DNA from: SURF-21 sp964462595
Lineage (GTDB): Bacteria > Actinomycetota > Geothermincolia > Geothermincolales > RBG-13-55-18
Direction of reading: 5' to 3'
Assembly: GCA_964462595.1 (NCBI GenBank)
Contig: CAYWXM010000046.1
Span: 1-64,000 of the forward strand
Length of the DNA: 64,000 nt
Shown one piece after another: positions 1 to 8,660 of this stretch (positions are counted from its first letter, which is position 1; each line of letters begins with the position of its first letter). The position numbers were made by a program, and so were the translations under genes. A model generated the notes under the pieces. The model did no database searches, had not been told where the DNA came from, and saw nothing but the letters and a program-made list of their open reading frames with translations.

Positions 1-58
1 TGGTTCCTTCTCGGTCTCTTCGCCATTCTTACTGCTCCTTTCGTCTCTCGGGAGCAGT

Positions 59-473
59 TTACCACTTAAGCACCTGTCCAGTTTTCCCCGGCCAGCTCTA
101 TAGAAGAAAAAGGCAACGAAGACTCACGCAGCCGATTTCCAGTCATTCGGGGCTTAACGCCCGCCACGGACACCCCTAAGGCACCCTTTCTCGTGAGTCC
201 AGAGGTGGACTAACCCACCAAGCACAAGCCCAGAAGGCAGTGGGCAAAGTACAATCCGGCGCAGCTCTTGCGGGACATAAATGCCATACAGAGAAAGTTC
301 TTCAAGATTGGCGAGGTCCATGACCACAAACACAATCTATGGAAGCCAAGCAAAAAGCTATGCGTTTTGCTTGGCTTCAATTATGAGGCAACGAATGGAC
401 TTTGGGAAAATTCTAAAGCAACAGGTTAGAGGAGAGCTGGCCGGGGAAAACTGGACAGGTGCTTAAGTGGTAA
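59..473. mobile_element. MITE-like element with 41-bp perfect terminal inverted repeats
   Basis: Positions 59-99 and 433-473 are exact reverse complements over 41 bp; each end contains CACCTGTCCAGTTTTCCCCG or its complement. The 333 bp between them hold no complete gene. A second strong hairpin lies inside: a 14-bp stem, GAAGCCAAGCAAAA at 342-355 pairing with 365-378 around a 9-nt loop. Long perfect ends, small size and no transposase fit a non-autonomous element mobilised in trans, or an internally deleted insertion sequence. I saw no clear target duplication. The family is not recognised. The perfect ends suggest recent activity. Confidence 0.6.
214..429 (+). pseudogene. Open-frame remnant inside the MITE-like element
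   Basis: A stop-free frame of about 70 codons begins just after an in-frame TAA at 211-213 and ends at TAG 427-429. It has no ATG and no ribosome binding site. It reads as basic and aromatic-rich (AQLLRDINAIQRKFFKIGE, then HDHKHNLWK), which looks more like a coding remnant than random sequence. It could be the eroded start of the transposase that once filled the element. No family is recognised, and chance openness cannot be excluded. Confidence 0.2.
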
Positions 474-484
474 GGATCAGGAAA

Positions 485-513
485 ACCTGTCCAACGAACC
501 CCGGCCACCTCTA
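485..513 (+). repeat. Degenerate third copy of the MITE terminal repeat
   Basis: ACCTGTCCA followed by CCCCGGCCA and CTCTA aligns with positions 72-100 of the left terminal repeat, in the same orientation. It matches about 23 of 29 positions; most mismatches are clustered in the GTTTT block. It lies just outside the right end of the element, suggesting an older insertion or a solo end at the same spot. Confidence 0.5.
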
Positions 514-586
514 GGGGATTCACAATGCCTGAGGGTTGATATAGATTTGACCATGAATTGGTAGCATAGGAATAGGGGTGGTATAT

Positions 587-2119
587 ATGAAGGACGGGCA
601 GCTGACTTCCGAAGAGGAGGTTGGGAAGTCCATGCTCAAGGTTGTCAGGGGCGGCATATTAATCTTTGTCGCTATAGCCCTCTCCCAGCTTCTGGGCTTT
701 TTGCGCCAACTTTCCATAATCCGGCTTCTCTCCCCTGAAGAATACGGCTTGATCTCATTGGGGATGATTGTAACCGAAATCTTCATAATAATTGCCACCC
801 TGGGCCTCAATCTCGGATCACAACGCTACATTGCCTTCTCTATGGGAAAAGGAGACGAACGGAGAACCCGAGGAGTCATATTTTCAACCAACGGCATCCT
901 CATCATCAGTGTAACCATGATCACTATCGCAGCGCCTCTATTGGCCTCACCGCTGTCCAGGTTTTTCGACATGGAGGAGATGAGCGGAGTCATTATGTGG
1001 TTAGCGTTGCTGATCGCACCCTACGTGACCATCGATATCCTGGCGTCCTATTTCCTTGGTTTCCATCGGGCGGGTCCCAAGGCGGTTTTTCAGAGGATTT
1101 TCCTCGGCATCGCTTCCCTGGTCTGTACAATCGCCTTTCTTATGGTAAGAAAGGATCTTGCCTCGGCTCTTCTCGCTATGGCGGTGTCATATATCATCGT
1201 CGCAGTTATTGTGCTCTTCTACTCCACAAGAAACTTCCCCATAAAGCTGCGAGGAGGTGAGAGAATACCTATGGCACGAACCATGCTCGTATTCTCCATC
1301 CCTCTTTTTGCTACCGCCGCCCTAGGATATCTCATCTTTCAAATCGATACGTTGATACTGGGTTATTACGTGTCGGCGGAAATGGTGGGCATCTACAACG
1401 GCGCGTTTATATTTTCCCAATTTCTGGCGGCCCCACTCAATGCCGTGGCCCTAATCTACATGCCTATTATATCGTCGATGGCGGCGCGGGATCGGCACGA
1501 AGAACTCAAAGCGGTCTACCGCAGTGCCACAAAATGGCTTTTTATCGCCACCCTACCGCTATTTCTAGTTCTCTTCATGTTCCCCAGGAATGTCCTAAGC
1601 TTGTTTCTGGGCGCCGATTACATTGAGGCTGCCGTGGCCCTGCAGCTACTGTGTGCGGGAGAATTCGTAAATACCCTGGTCGGTCCTCTAGGAATGACCC
1701 TCTTGGCATATGGCCGTACGAACCTGATGATGATTAACTCCATCATTGCTGTGACGGCTTCCATCATCCTTAACGTTATCTTGATACCTAGGTTTGGGAT
1801 AGAAGGAGCCGCTTTCGGCTTAATGATCTCCCTTACCATGGCAAACGCTCTCTCACTGGGTTTTCTCTACTTTATCTACCACATACATCCATTCTACTCT
1901 AATTATGTCAAGCCAGTTCTGATAATATCAGCAATTTCGGGAGTTCTCTACTTGCCGATGAAAAGCCTGCTCGCCGTATCGGATTGGTTCGTTATCGGAT
2001 ATTATCCCTTTTTGTTAGGGCTGGGAATCGCGGTTCTGGTGCTCAGCCACAACCTTGAGCCATGGGACCGCTTTCTAATTCGGGCCGTGTGGGGAAAACT
2101 TAAAGGCGGTGAAGGATAG
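587..2119 (+). CDS. Wzx-type polysaccharide flippase (MATE/MOP superfamily)
   Basis: About 510 residues, nearly all in hydrophobic helices, 12-14 by eye. The opening segment GKSMLKVVRGGILIFVAIA leads into GFLRQLSIIRLLSPEEYGLI, typical of Polysacc_synt flippases that move lipid-linked oligosaccharide repeat units across the inner membrane. The ATG at 587 is chosen because AGGGGTGG ends 5 nt upstream; a GTG at 578 in the same frame overlaps that site. The neighbours wecB and glycosyltransferases fit a surface-glycan locus. Base composition is lower in GC than the core genes downstream. The substrate cannot be read from the sequence. Confidence 0.85.
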   Translation: MKDGQLTSEEEVGKSMLKVVRGGILIFVAIALSQLLGFLRQLSIIRLLSPEEYGLISLGMIVTEIFIIIATLGLNLGSQRYIAFSMGKGDERRTRGVIFSTNGILIISVTMITIAAPLLASPLSRFFDMEEMSGVIMWLALLIAPYVTIDILASYFLGFHRAGPKAVFQRIFLGIASLVCTIAFLMVRKDLASALLAMAVSYIIVAVIVLFYSTRNFPIKLRGGERIPMARTMLVFSIPLFATAALGYLIFQIDTLILGYYVSAEMVGIYNGAFIFSQFLAAPLNAVALIYMPIISSMAARDRHEELKAVYRSATKWLFIATLPLFLVLFMFPRNVLSLFLGADYIEAAVALQLLCAGEFVNTLVGPLGMTLLAYGRTNLMMINSIIAVTASIILNVILIPRFGIEGAAFGLMISLTMANALSLGFLYFIYHIHPFYSNYVKPVLIISAISGVLYLPMKSLLAVSDWFVIGYYPFLLGLGIAVLVLSHNLEPWDRFLIRAVWGKLKGGEG

Positions 2120-2618
2120 CGGGCGATGCGATTACGTCTTGCCGGTGTCGCGCAGTTTTCTGATCCTAGGGTCAAGGATATACGCGAAGCCCTATTTCTC
2201 ATGCAAGTCACTCTCACGCGCGCGCGGGATGTAACTACCCCGAACACCCCCGTTAATGTCCTTCTGTAATATGGTGCCCCGGGCTCCAGGTTGAAAAGTC
2301 TTAAGATGGTTGGCACAACGTCCAGGTCAATTACTGCCAGCTTTCCCATGAGCCTCCATTTCTTCGTAGTTTACAATCATTGTCTTTCGAGATACGATGC
2401 GGACAATTATCATTAAAAGCCGAATGAAAATGCAGGAGATCGTATTCGAGGTTAAGCGCAAGAGATCCGGTTGACATATGCTGTTCGTGAGTGGTTATTA
2501 TTGTGGGATGCATTGCGGCTGAGACGGATCAAGTACCAGGATGTCTGCAAGAAAAGCTCTGGATTTGATTAATCCGTGCTGGGGTCTATACAGCCCTTAT
2601 GAAGAATAGGGATTTGTC
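2120..2618. other. Gene-poor spacer between flippase and wecB
   Basis: About 500 bp without an intact gene. The minus strand carries the decayed coding remnant listed separately. The weakly purine-rich sequence GAATAGGGAT just before wecB may be its ribosome binding site. I saw no convincing promoter or terminator hairpin. Confidence 0.4.
2232..2510 (-). pseudogene. Possible sulfatase/alkaline-phosphatase-like C-terminal remnant
   Basis: The minus strand at about 2349-2232 encodes VIDLDVVPTILRLFNLEPG followed by RRTLTGVFG. This resembles the C-terminal pattern of sulfatase and phosphoglycerol-transferase family enzymes (D-hydrophobic-APT-LL-LLG, then G-R-S-L). An upstream block in another frame (MIVNYEEMEAHGKAG, and further up HPTIITTHEQH) suggests frameshifts. 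No start or full domain survives. The assignment rests on one short motif and is weak. Confidence 0.2.
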
Positions 2619-3704
2619 GTGAAAGAAGAACTAATAAACATCGTGGTCGGGACAAGGCCGGAGATTATCAAGATGGCTCCAGTTATCCATGAGTGTGCGG
2701 CCCGCGGCCTCGATTTTATCGTAGTGCACACCGGGCAGCACTATTCCTATGAGATGGACGGTATCTTTTTTGATGATCTAGGAATGGCAGATCCCAATAT
2801 AAACCTGAATACAGGATCGGGAAGCCAGGCTGAGGAGATCGGAAGGATACTTCTGGGCATGGAGAGGGTGATTGGCGAGAGAAAACCACGCCTTGTCCTT
2901 TGCCAGGGGGATACGAACACGGTTCTGGCAGCCTCCATAGCCACATCGCGGGCTGGTGTAATGCTCGGACATGTTGAAGCCGGCCTTAGGAGTGAAGACC
3001 TCTCCATGCCCGAGGAGGTAAATCGTATCATAGCCGACAAGCTATCGGACTTACTCTTTGCTCCCGCCGAAAGGGCCAGGGCTAATCTCTTGAAGGAGGG
3101 CATAGACGGGGACAAGGTTTTCGTGACGGGGAACACAATTGTTGATGCGGTGCTCTCCAACATCGATGAGGAGAGAGCCGGGCAGCTGTTGGAACGCTAT
3201 GGTTTGAAGGAAGGGGAGTATTTCTTACTTACCCTGCATCGCCAGGAAAACGTGGACGAACCATCTGTTTTGCTTTCGATAATGGAGGGCTTGAGAGAGG
3301 TTAATAATGAGTTTCCTCTAGAGATGATTTTCCCTTCCCACCCGAGAACCGTGAAAAATATGCGCAAAATGTCGATAGAACCCGATTTCTTACGCGTGGT
3401 GGAGCCAGTCGGTTACAAGGATTTCTTACAGCTTCTTTCTAAATCGAGATTGGTACTAACCGATTCAGGTGGGATTCAGGAAGAGGCATGCGTCCTGAGA
3501 GTGCCATGTGTAACGGTTAGGACGAGTACTGAGAGACCTGAAACGGTGGAAATAGGGTCCAATGTTGTAGCAGGTGTAGAGGCCGAAGGCATCCTCATGG
3601 GGGCAAGGCGAATGCTGTCGGTTGAGAGGGATTGGAATAACCCATTCGGAGACGGCAAGGCAGCCAAACGGATTGTGGACATTGTGATCGATAATATGAT
3701 GTGA
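2619..3704 (+). CDS. wecB: UDP-N-acetylglucosamine 2-epimerase (non-hydrolysing)
   Basis: The enzyme interconverts UDP-GlcNAc and UDP-ManNAc, a cytoplasmic precursor step for surface polysaccharides. Its 361 residues match the family length. Hallmarks in order: GTRPEIIKMAPVI near residue 11, HTGQHYSYEM, the GDTNTVLAAS block, HVEAGLRSEDLSMPEEVNR, VTGNTIVD, TLHRQENVD, and the C-terminal nucleotide site LTDSGGIQEEA followed by RTSTERPETVEIGSN. The start is GTG at 2619 with only a weak purine-rich upstream region. It is followed 4 bp later by a glycosyltransferase, so the two are probably cotranscribed. Confidence 0.95.
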   Translation: MKEELINIVVGTRPEIIKMAPVIHECAARGLDFIVVHTGQHYSYEMDGIFFDDLGMADPNINLNTGSGSQAEEIGRILLGMERVIGERKPRLVLCQGDTNTVLAASIATSRAGVMLGHVEAGLRSEDLSMPEEVNRIIADKLSDLLFAPAERARANLLKEGIDGDKVFVTGNTIVDAVLSNIDEERAGQLLERYGLKEGEYFLLTLHRQENVDEPSVLLSIMEGLREVNNEFPLEMIFPSHPRTVKNMRKMSIEPDFLRVVEPVGYKDFLQLLSKSRLVLTDSGGIQEEACVLRVPCVTVRTSTERPETVEIGSNVVAGVEAEGILMGARRMLSVERDWNNPFGDGKAAKRIVDIVIDNMM

Positions 3705-3708
3705 TCAA

Positions 3709-4851
3709 GTGCGGGACATTATCTATTGCGCGAATATAGATTATTATAGAATCTGGCAGAGACCCCAACATCTCGCTACTGGACTTGCGGGAAAACGTAA
3801 GGTCCTCTATGTGTCTCCACCTTTCCCTATGACCGAGCCTTTGATATGGGCTCTCTTTCAGCGTGAAAAAAAAGGAAGATACTCTGTCAGGTCAAGAATA
3901 ATCAAGGAAAGAGGGGGGCTTCACGTCTTTGCGCCCCCGCTCTTATTCCCTAAGTATATTGATCTATTCACGGCGATTAATTGGCGAATAGTCGCAAGGA
4001 TTATTAGTAGATACATTGATGAGCTGGAAATGGAGGAACCGATAATATGGCTATCTAATCCCTTGCAGGCTGGGATTGCCGAATATCTCGGTGGAAACCG
4101 GCTGGTATACGATATCATGGATGCTTATAGGTTTTTTTACCCCAGTGTGGCGCGGAAGTCTGTTTCTCGCTTTGAACGGAAAATACTGCAGAAGGCTAAT
4201 GCCGTATTTGTGAGTTCAGAGGCTTTGGCACCCGAACTCCCGGAAAACAAAGGTTGTATTACCTTGGTGCCCAACGCAGCGGAAACGAAGCATTTCAATC
4301 CTGCCCTGGTAGGAAACGAGATAGAGAGCGACATAATGGTTCTTCCACGGCCGAGAATAGGTTTTGTGGGGTATATTGGAAGGTGGCTGGACATAGATGC
4401 TATCGAGTATGCCGCATGTAATCATCCAGAATGGCAATTCGTGATGGTGGGCCCCGTGCATATCTCACTAGATAGGCTGGAGAGATTGCGGAATGTGCAT
4501 ATACTCGGTCTGCGGCCATACGAAATCCTGCCTCGCATCATCCAGGGGTTCGATGTCTGCCTTGTTCCATTCAGAGAAGATAGGCTGCTGAAATATATCG
4601 ATGCTATCAAGGTGTATGAGTATCTTGCCATGGGGAAGCCAGTCGTTGCCTACAATTACGAAGGTACGGCCGGGCTCGTAGGTCTATGCGCTCTCTTCAG
4701 CAGCAAGGAAGAGATGGTACAGGCCATCGAGAGAGAGTTGGCTGCAGGAGATGATACCGAGAAACGCCTTGCAAGGAGGGAATTCGCTGTCGCTAACAGC
4801 TGGGATAAGAGGTGTGAGAAAATCGAGGAAGCTTTGCTTGCCCTTGAGTAA
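3709..4851 (+). CDS. Glycosyltransferase family 1/4 (TuaH-like)
   Basis: A 380-residue GT-B fold enzyme. The N-terminus (IWQRPQHLATGLAGKRKVLYVSPP) is typical of TuaH-like transferases. A second Rossmann half starts around PRPRIGFVGYIGRWLDID, and the donor-site region reads YLAMGKPVVAYNYEGTAG late in the protein. The GTG start at 3709 lies 4 bp after the wecB stop, indicating one operon. It probably transfers a sugar from a nucleotide donor to a growing cell-surface glycan. Donor and acceptor cannot be predicted. Confidence 0.8.
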   Translation: MRDIIYCANIDYYRIWQRPQHLATGLAGKRKVLYVSPPFPMTEPLIWALFQREKKGRYSVRSRIIKERGGLHVFAPPLLFPKYIDLFTAINWRIVARIISRYIDELEMEEPIIWLSNPLQAGIAEYLGGNRLVYDIMDAYRFFYPSVARKSVSRFERKILQKANAVFVSSEALAPELPENKGCITLVPNAAETKHFNPALVGNEIESDIMVLPRPRIGFVGYIGRWLDIDAIEYAACNHPEWQFVMVGPVHISLDRLERLRNVHILGLRPYEILPRIIQGFDVCLVPFREDRLLKYIDAIKVYEYLAMGKPVVAYNYEGTAGLVGLCALFSSKEEMVQAIERELAAGDDTEKRLARREFAVANSWDKRCEKIEEALLALE

Positions 4852-4942
4852 AGGCCTACACAAGAATCTTCGGCATGGATATACAGTCCACTTGACTCAC
4901 ATCTGCTCAAGTTTTTGCAAGCCCCCTGTAATGAGGATGGGG

Positions 4943-5650
4943 TTATTCTGATGGATCAGCCTGCTCCGGACCGGGCTTCTTATAACCGCGCCGCGATTGC
5001 ATCGCCTCCGAAATCGTGAAGACTACTCCCGATACGAAGCTGATGAAAAGCAGGCTATTGATGATGTCCTCAACATACCCTCTCGCCGCGCCCCAGATCA
5101 GAAAGAAGATGCTTGTGGCAAGGTAGAGGAAGAAGGAGACAAAGAAGAGTGGGTAGGCTATATTGACCCTCAGCACTACCCTAAATCCTATTGGTTTGAG
5201 GGTGACAACCGGCAGGCCGACCAACAATACACCCGTGGCAAAAAGCAAATGTGGAAAACCGGTCCCGGGTGTGCCCATCAAGGGCTGATCGAGGTAGAGG
5301 ATACGTGCAAGCAAATCCGAGCCAAGGTGGGAAAGCAACAGCAGGGCGCCTCCTATTACGAGAGGTATAAGGCGATTAGCCGGATTGATCGAATCTCTAC
5401 ACAAGTACAAAGGAATGTCTGACTTAGCTGTTTCTCCCCAGAGAGTGGACAGCATTAAATAGAGAAGTAAGAAAGTGAGACAAGCGAAAACGATGGGGTC
5501 CTCGTAATCTGTTTTACCGAGGGTGAGCCCTACCGCAATCGCTCCAGACAAGCTTGTTAGTATGACGGCAAGTCCTCCAAACCCCGCAAAAGAGAAGCGT
5601 CTCCTGATTGCGGAAGGTGGAGTACCGCGGTTGAGATCACTATCCATCAA
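4943..5650 (-). CDS. Polytopic membrane protein of unknown function
   Basis: 235 residues with about six hydrophobic segments (for example FAGFGGLAVILTSLSGAIAV near the N-terminus and FFVSFFLYLATSIFFLIW near the C-terminus), then a charged tail. Its ATG overlaps the stop of the upstream glycosyltransferase-like gene by 4 nt (ATGA at 5647-5650), so the two are translationally coupled. A partner role in lipid-linked sugar transfer is possible from context only. I recognise no family. Confidence 0.7.
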   Translation of the reverse strand: MMDSDLNRGTPPSAIRRRFSFAGFGGLAVILTSLSGAIAVGLTLGKTDYEDPIVFACLTFLLLYLMLSTLWGETAKSDIPLYLCRDSINPANRLIPLVIGGALLLLSHLGSDLLARILYLDQPLMGTPGTGFPHLLFATGVLLVGLPVVTLKPIGFRVVLRVNIAYPLFFVSFFLYLATSIFFLIWGAARGYVEDIINSLLFISFVSGVVFTISEAMQSRRGYKKPGPEQADPSE

Positions 5651-7329
5651 AGGCCTCCCTCTATAGGACCTCTATCGATCATGTCAAGTGAGCTGCGCAG
5701 TGGATCGTGGAAGTAAACCCTGTATATCTTGTCGTTCGCGGCGGGGATCTTGCCTGTCTCCTCGAGTCCTATATCTGGTTCGTTCTTAAGTATATATACT
5801 GCCACATTCTGGTATGAGGAACTATGCCAGGAAGACTCCATCAGGTATACGGAGTATCCGATCGAAAGAAGCACCCTGATGTATCTAACCGTTGCAGCAG
5901 CCTTGCCCTTGTCCATAATAAGGTCGTAATTCAGTACATATCTGCTCATTATAGCCTTGGTGTATATGGTCCCCACAATAATCGCATCCTCGGGAAGCTG
6001 CTGAGATAGCTCTTCGATTCCTTTAAATTGCTCCTTTTGCTTGGTGGTGTCTACGAGATCGAAGGTGCTGCTAAGCAGAATCGAAAACTGCATCACCAGG
6101 AAGGCGATTAAAAAGAGAGCTAGTAGAGCCCTGAACACTTTGCCTCCAAGTATGTCTCCCATGCGCTCGATAAAAACCGGCGCGAAGATGATAATAACCG
6201 TATATACGACTAGGAAGTAACGGATGTATGTCGAACCCACCAGAAACCGGTCTTCGCCCCAATGAAAGCCCCCACACGTGTCAAAGGTCCACAGCGTGAT
6301 GATTAGAAAGAGACAGAGAGCCAACACCCGATTCTTGTTGGGAAAGAGCAACGTGAGAAACAGACCCAAAACTCCAATGATAATAAGTATGGGGAATAGT
6401 TTGAAGACATAGGCATTAACGTTCTTAAATATACGAGAGAAGTCAGGGTTAATGTCCTGGGCGAAAAACCTACGGAAGATTTTTTCAAGATTACTAATGG
6501 GTTTTGGTTCCACCGTGTTTTGCGTCGCATCCTTCTGAGAAGCTTGGGCTGAAATGGTATAGCCCACATCGAATGGATTGCCATAAACTGCCTGGTTCAA
6601 TGCCAGTATAGGCGAAAGCAATATAAGGAACACGAGGAGGCTAATTATCAGAAACTTGGGCCTGAAGGAACGCCTGTAGCGGATCAGCAATGGAAGCAAC
6701 AGTAGGAGAAAGAGGGCCTGCTCATATCTCATCCATATAGCCAATGCAAAGCACGTAACGCTCAAGATGTAATATATAAGCCGATTGCTCCGTCCATAGG
6801 AGATCTTCACCAGGAAATACAAGCCCATAATTAGGAAGGTCAGCCCCGGTATATTTGAGTAGAGCATGTTGTTCCAGTAGATGATAGGAACCGAAAAGGC
6901 TAACAGAAAAAGAGCGAGTAGGGCTTTTTTTTCATCAAAGATCATACTCATTAATTTGTAGAAGAAGACCATCCCAAGAAGACCCATAATGGGTATCATG
7001 AAGAATGGGAGCCAATCGCTGACGAGAAATCCGAGGGCGTTTAGGAAATAGAGGCCGTAAGCTCGGACGGGGACCACTTTCCTACCGTCCCATTTTGCAC
7101 CGCTTGGGGTAAAGACAGGATCGTTGAATAAATAGTTCAACGGCTCTTCTATCGTCAGGTGGCCGCTTTCACTCAGATTCTTGCCGATCAAGAAGGCCTC
7201 GTGGTCGTCGGGATGGACGACCCAGTTGGATGTTGCAATATTGGTATAGTTGAAGAGGATGAAGGAGAAGATGAGAATCGCAACCAGTGCGATGTTTGCA
7301 GGTGTTATCTCCCTCTTGGCCTTCTCCAT
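5647..7329 (-). CDS. Polytopic glycosyltransferase, GT39/GT83 (PMT/ArnT-like)
   Basis: About 560 residues. A first membrane segment is followed by an outer loop NWVVHPDDHEAFLIGKNLSE, which carries the acidic pair expected after TM1 in GT-C enzymes, then about ten more transmembrane helices and a soluble C-terminal domain. Such enzymes use polyprenyl-phosphate sugars on the outer face of the membrane. An ATG at 7329 is preferred (AGGA 8 nt upstream); GTG at 7335 is an alternative. It overlaps the downstream 235-aa membrane protein by 4 nt. The nearby DPM-like GT2 enzymes could supply the polyprenyl-phosphate sugar. Confidence 0.75.
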   Translation of the reverse strand: MEKAKREITPANIALVAILIFSFILFNYTNIATSNWVVHPDDHEAFLIGKNLSESGHLTIEEPLNYLFNDPVFTPSGAKWDGRKVVPVRAYGLYFLNALGFLVSDWLPFFMIPIMGLLGMVFFYKLMSMIFDEKKALLALFLLAFSVPIIYWNNMLYSNIPGLTFLIMGLYFLVKISYGRSNRLIYYILSVTCFALAIWMRYEQALFLLLLLPLLIRYRRSFRPKFLIISLLVFLILLSPILALNQAVYGNPFDVGYTISAQASQKDATQNTVEPKPISNLEKIFRRFFAQDINPDFSRIFKNVNAYVFKLFPILIIIGVLGLFLTLLFPNKNRVLALCLFLIITLWTFDTCGGFHWGEDRFLVGSTYIRYFLVVYTVIIIFAPVFIERMGDILGGKVFRALLALFLIAFLVMQFSILLSSTFDLVDTTKQKEQFKGIEELSQQLPEDAIIVGTIYTKAIMSRYVLNYDLIMDKGKAAATVRYIRVLLSIGYSVYLMESSWHSSSYQNVAVYILKNEPDIGLEETGKIPAANDKIYRVYFHDPLRSSLDMIDRGPIEGGL

Positions 7330-7509
7330 ATTCACTATCCTGAAGTCTCCTTACCGGTACATGCCGGACAATCTTATGCTATTTACAGGAAGCTCCTATA
7401 TTACTAGACACTCTCTCTATTGAAGATTCTCTTTACAGCTCGCTGGAGGATTTCGACGAACTTCCGGCAACATATACACTGAGCTTGCAGCTTGCATGAG
7501 CTATTTACG

Positions 7510-8448
7510 CTAGTCGGTGTCAACAACGCGAGGCTCCCCCGAAGCAGCCCTTATCCCATCTTTTAAGCCACGGACATAGTATAAAAAGCAGACTGGTCGT
7601 GACATAAGTAGGGTATTATAAGCCAGCCTCAAGGTGAATTGAGAGAGAAGAAAAAAGCCCTTTTTCCAGCCGTCAAGATTCTTGTGGCTGAAGATAATCG
7701 CATTGCGGGCGAAATAATAGGACTGGATCTCGCTTAACCGGTTCTCCCCCCTGATGCCGGCAGTTGAGGATTTTTTATGTGCGATTGAGGTGGTTGGAAC
7801 AACATAATTGGTCAGCCCAGCCCGCATGGTTCTGAAACTCAGGTCCGTATCCTCGTAATAAAGGAAATAGGCCGGATCAAAGAGGCCCACCTCCTCTAGC
7901 AGCCCTCTCCCGGCCAGCATACAGCAGCCTGAAATATAATCAACTGCATAGGGCTCTCTCGCGGCAAAGCTCCCGTCGCGTACGCCTTTGCTTATATGTC
8001 TGCAGAACCCGCTTATAGTGCTTACCCTTCCTCCAGCGAACCATATCCTATCGGAACCGTGATAGAATATTTTGGGTCCTACCAAGCCGATGCTGTCTCC
8101 GTCCTCTGCGAAACTAGCCAGTTTTAGAATTAAATCGGGGTCCGTCACGGTTGTGTCATTGTTCATAATCAGCACGTAATCAGCCCCCCCCGCCAGCGCG
8201 AATTCTATTCCCCTGTTATTTCCTAAGCAAAAACCGAGGTTACGCTCGTTTTCGATCACCGTTATTTCTGGGAACATAGCCTTTATTGCGGGCACAGATC
8301 CATCGCTCGAACCGTTATCGACTACTATGGTTTCGTATCGGGGGTAATTCAATTCCCTCAGGGAATGGAGGCACTCGAGAGTGTCTTCCTTGCCGTTCCA
8401 GTTCAAGATGACCATAAAAATCAAGGGTAATGGGGCGTTTTCCGGCAT
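7510..8448 (-). CDS. GT2 family glycosyltransferase (rhamnosyltransferase-like)
   Basis: 312 residues with a GT-A fold. Visible features are ILNWNGKEDTLECLHSL at the N-terminus, VVDNGSSDGS in the nucleotide-binding loop, NLGFCLGNNRG, the DxD-type MNNDTTVTDP, and YEDTDLSFR (the ED catalytic-base region). This pattern is common to WbbL/RfbF-like rhamnosyltransferases. The ATG is preceded by GAGAGGTG. It is on the minus strand upstream of the membrane glycosyltransferase pair, with a gap of about 180 bp, so it may be the first gene of the same transcript. The sugar transferred is inferred from family resemblance only. Confidence 0.85.
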   Translation of the reverse strand: MPENAPLPLIFMVILNWNGKEDTLECLHSLRELNYPRYETIVVDNGSSDGSVPAIKAMFPEITVIENERNLGFCLGNNRGIEFALAGGADYVLIMNNDTTVTDPDLILKLASFAEDGDSIGLVGPKIFYHGSDRIWFAGGRVSTISGFCRHISKGVRDGSFAAREPYAVDYISGCCMLAGRGLLEEVGLFDPAYFLYYEDTDLSFRTMRAGLTNYVVPTTSIAHKKSSTAGIRGENRLSEIQSYYFARNAIIFSHKNLDGWKKGFFLLSQFTLRLAYNTLLMSRPVCFLYYVRGLKDGIRAASGEPRVVDTD

Positions 8449-8660
8449 TCAGCACCTCTCTATTACTGAGTGACCCCCATGGGAACCATACTCCGATTCG
8501 AGCGGCGATCTTCTTTGGCGTTCGCGCTAACAGTATAAACAATATCGATGATAATGGATATAATCGTTTAAGGCGAGACACAGCATTTATTTTAAAGGTC
8601 GATAAATCAATTCTATCACTCCATCACGGCTTCCTGTAGTCTCAGTATGATCCCTAACTA

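Noticed and set aside
29..59. Hairpin CTGCTCC...GGGAGCAG followed by TTT as a terminator
   Set aside because: The gene it would serve lies outside the window and the T run is only three bases before the MITE end, so it cannot be supported.
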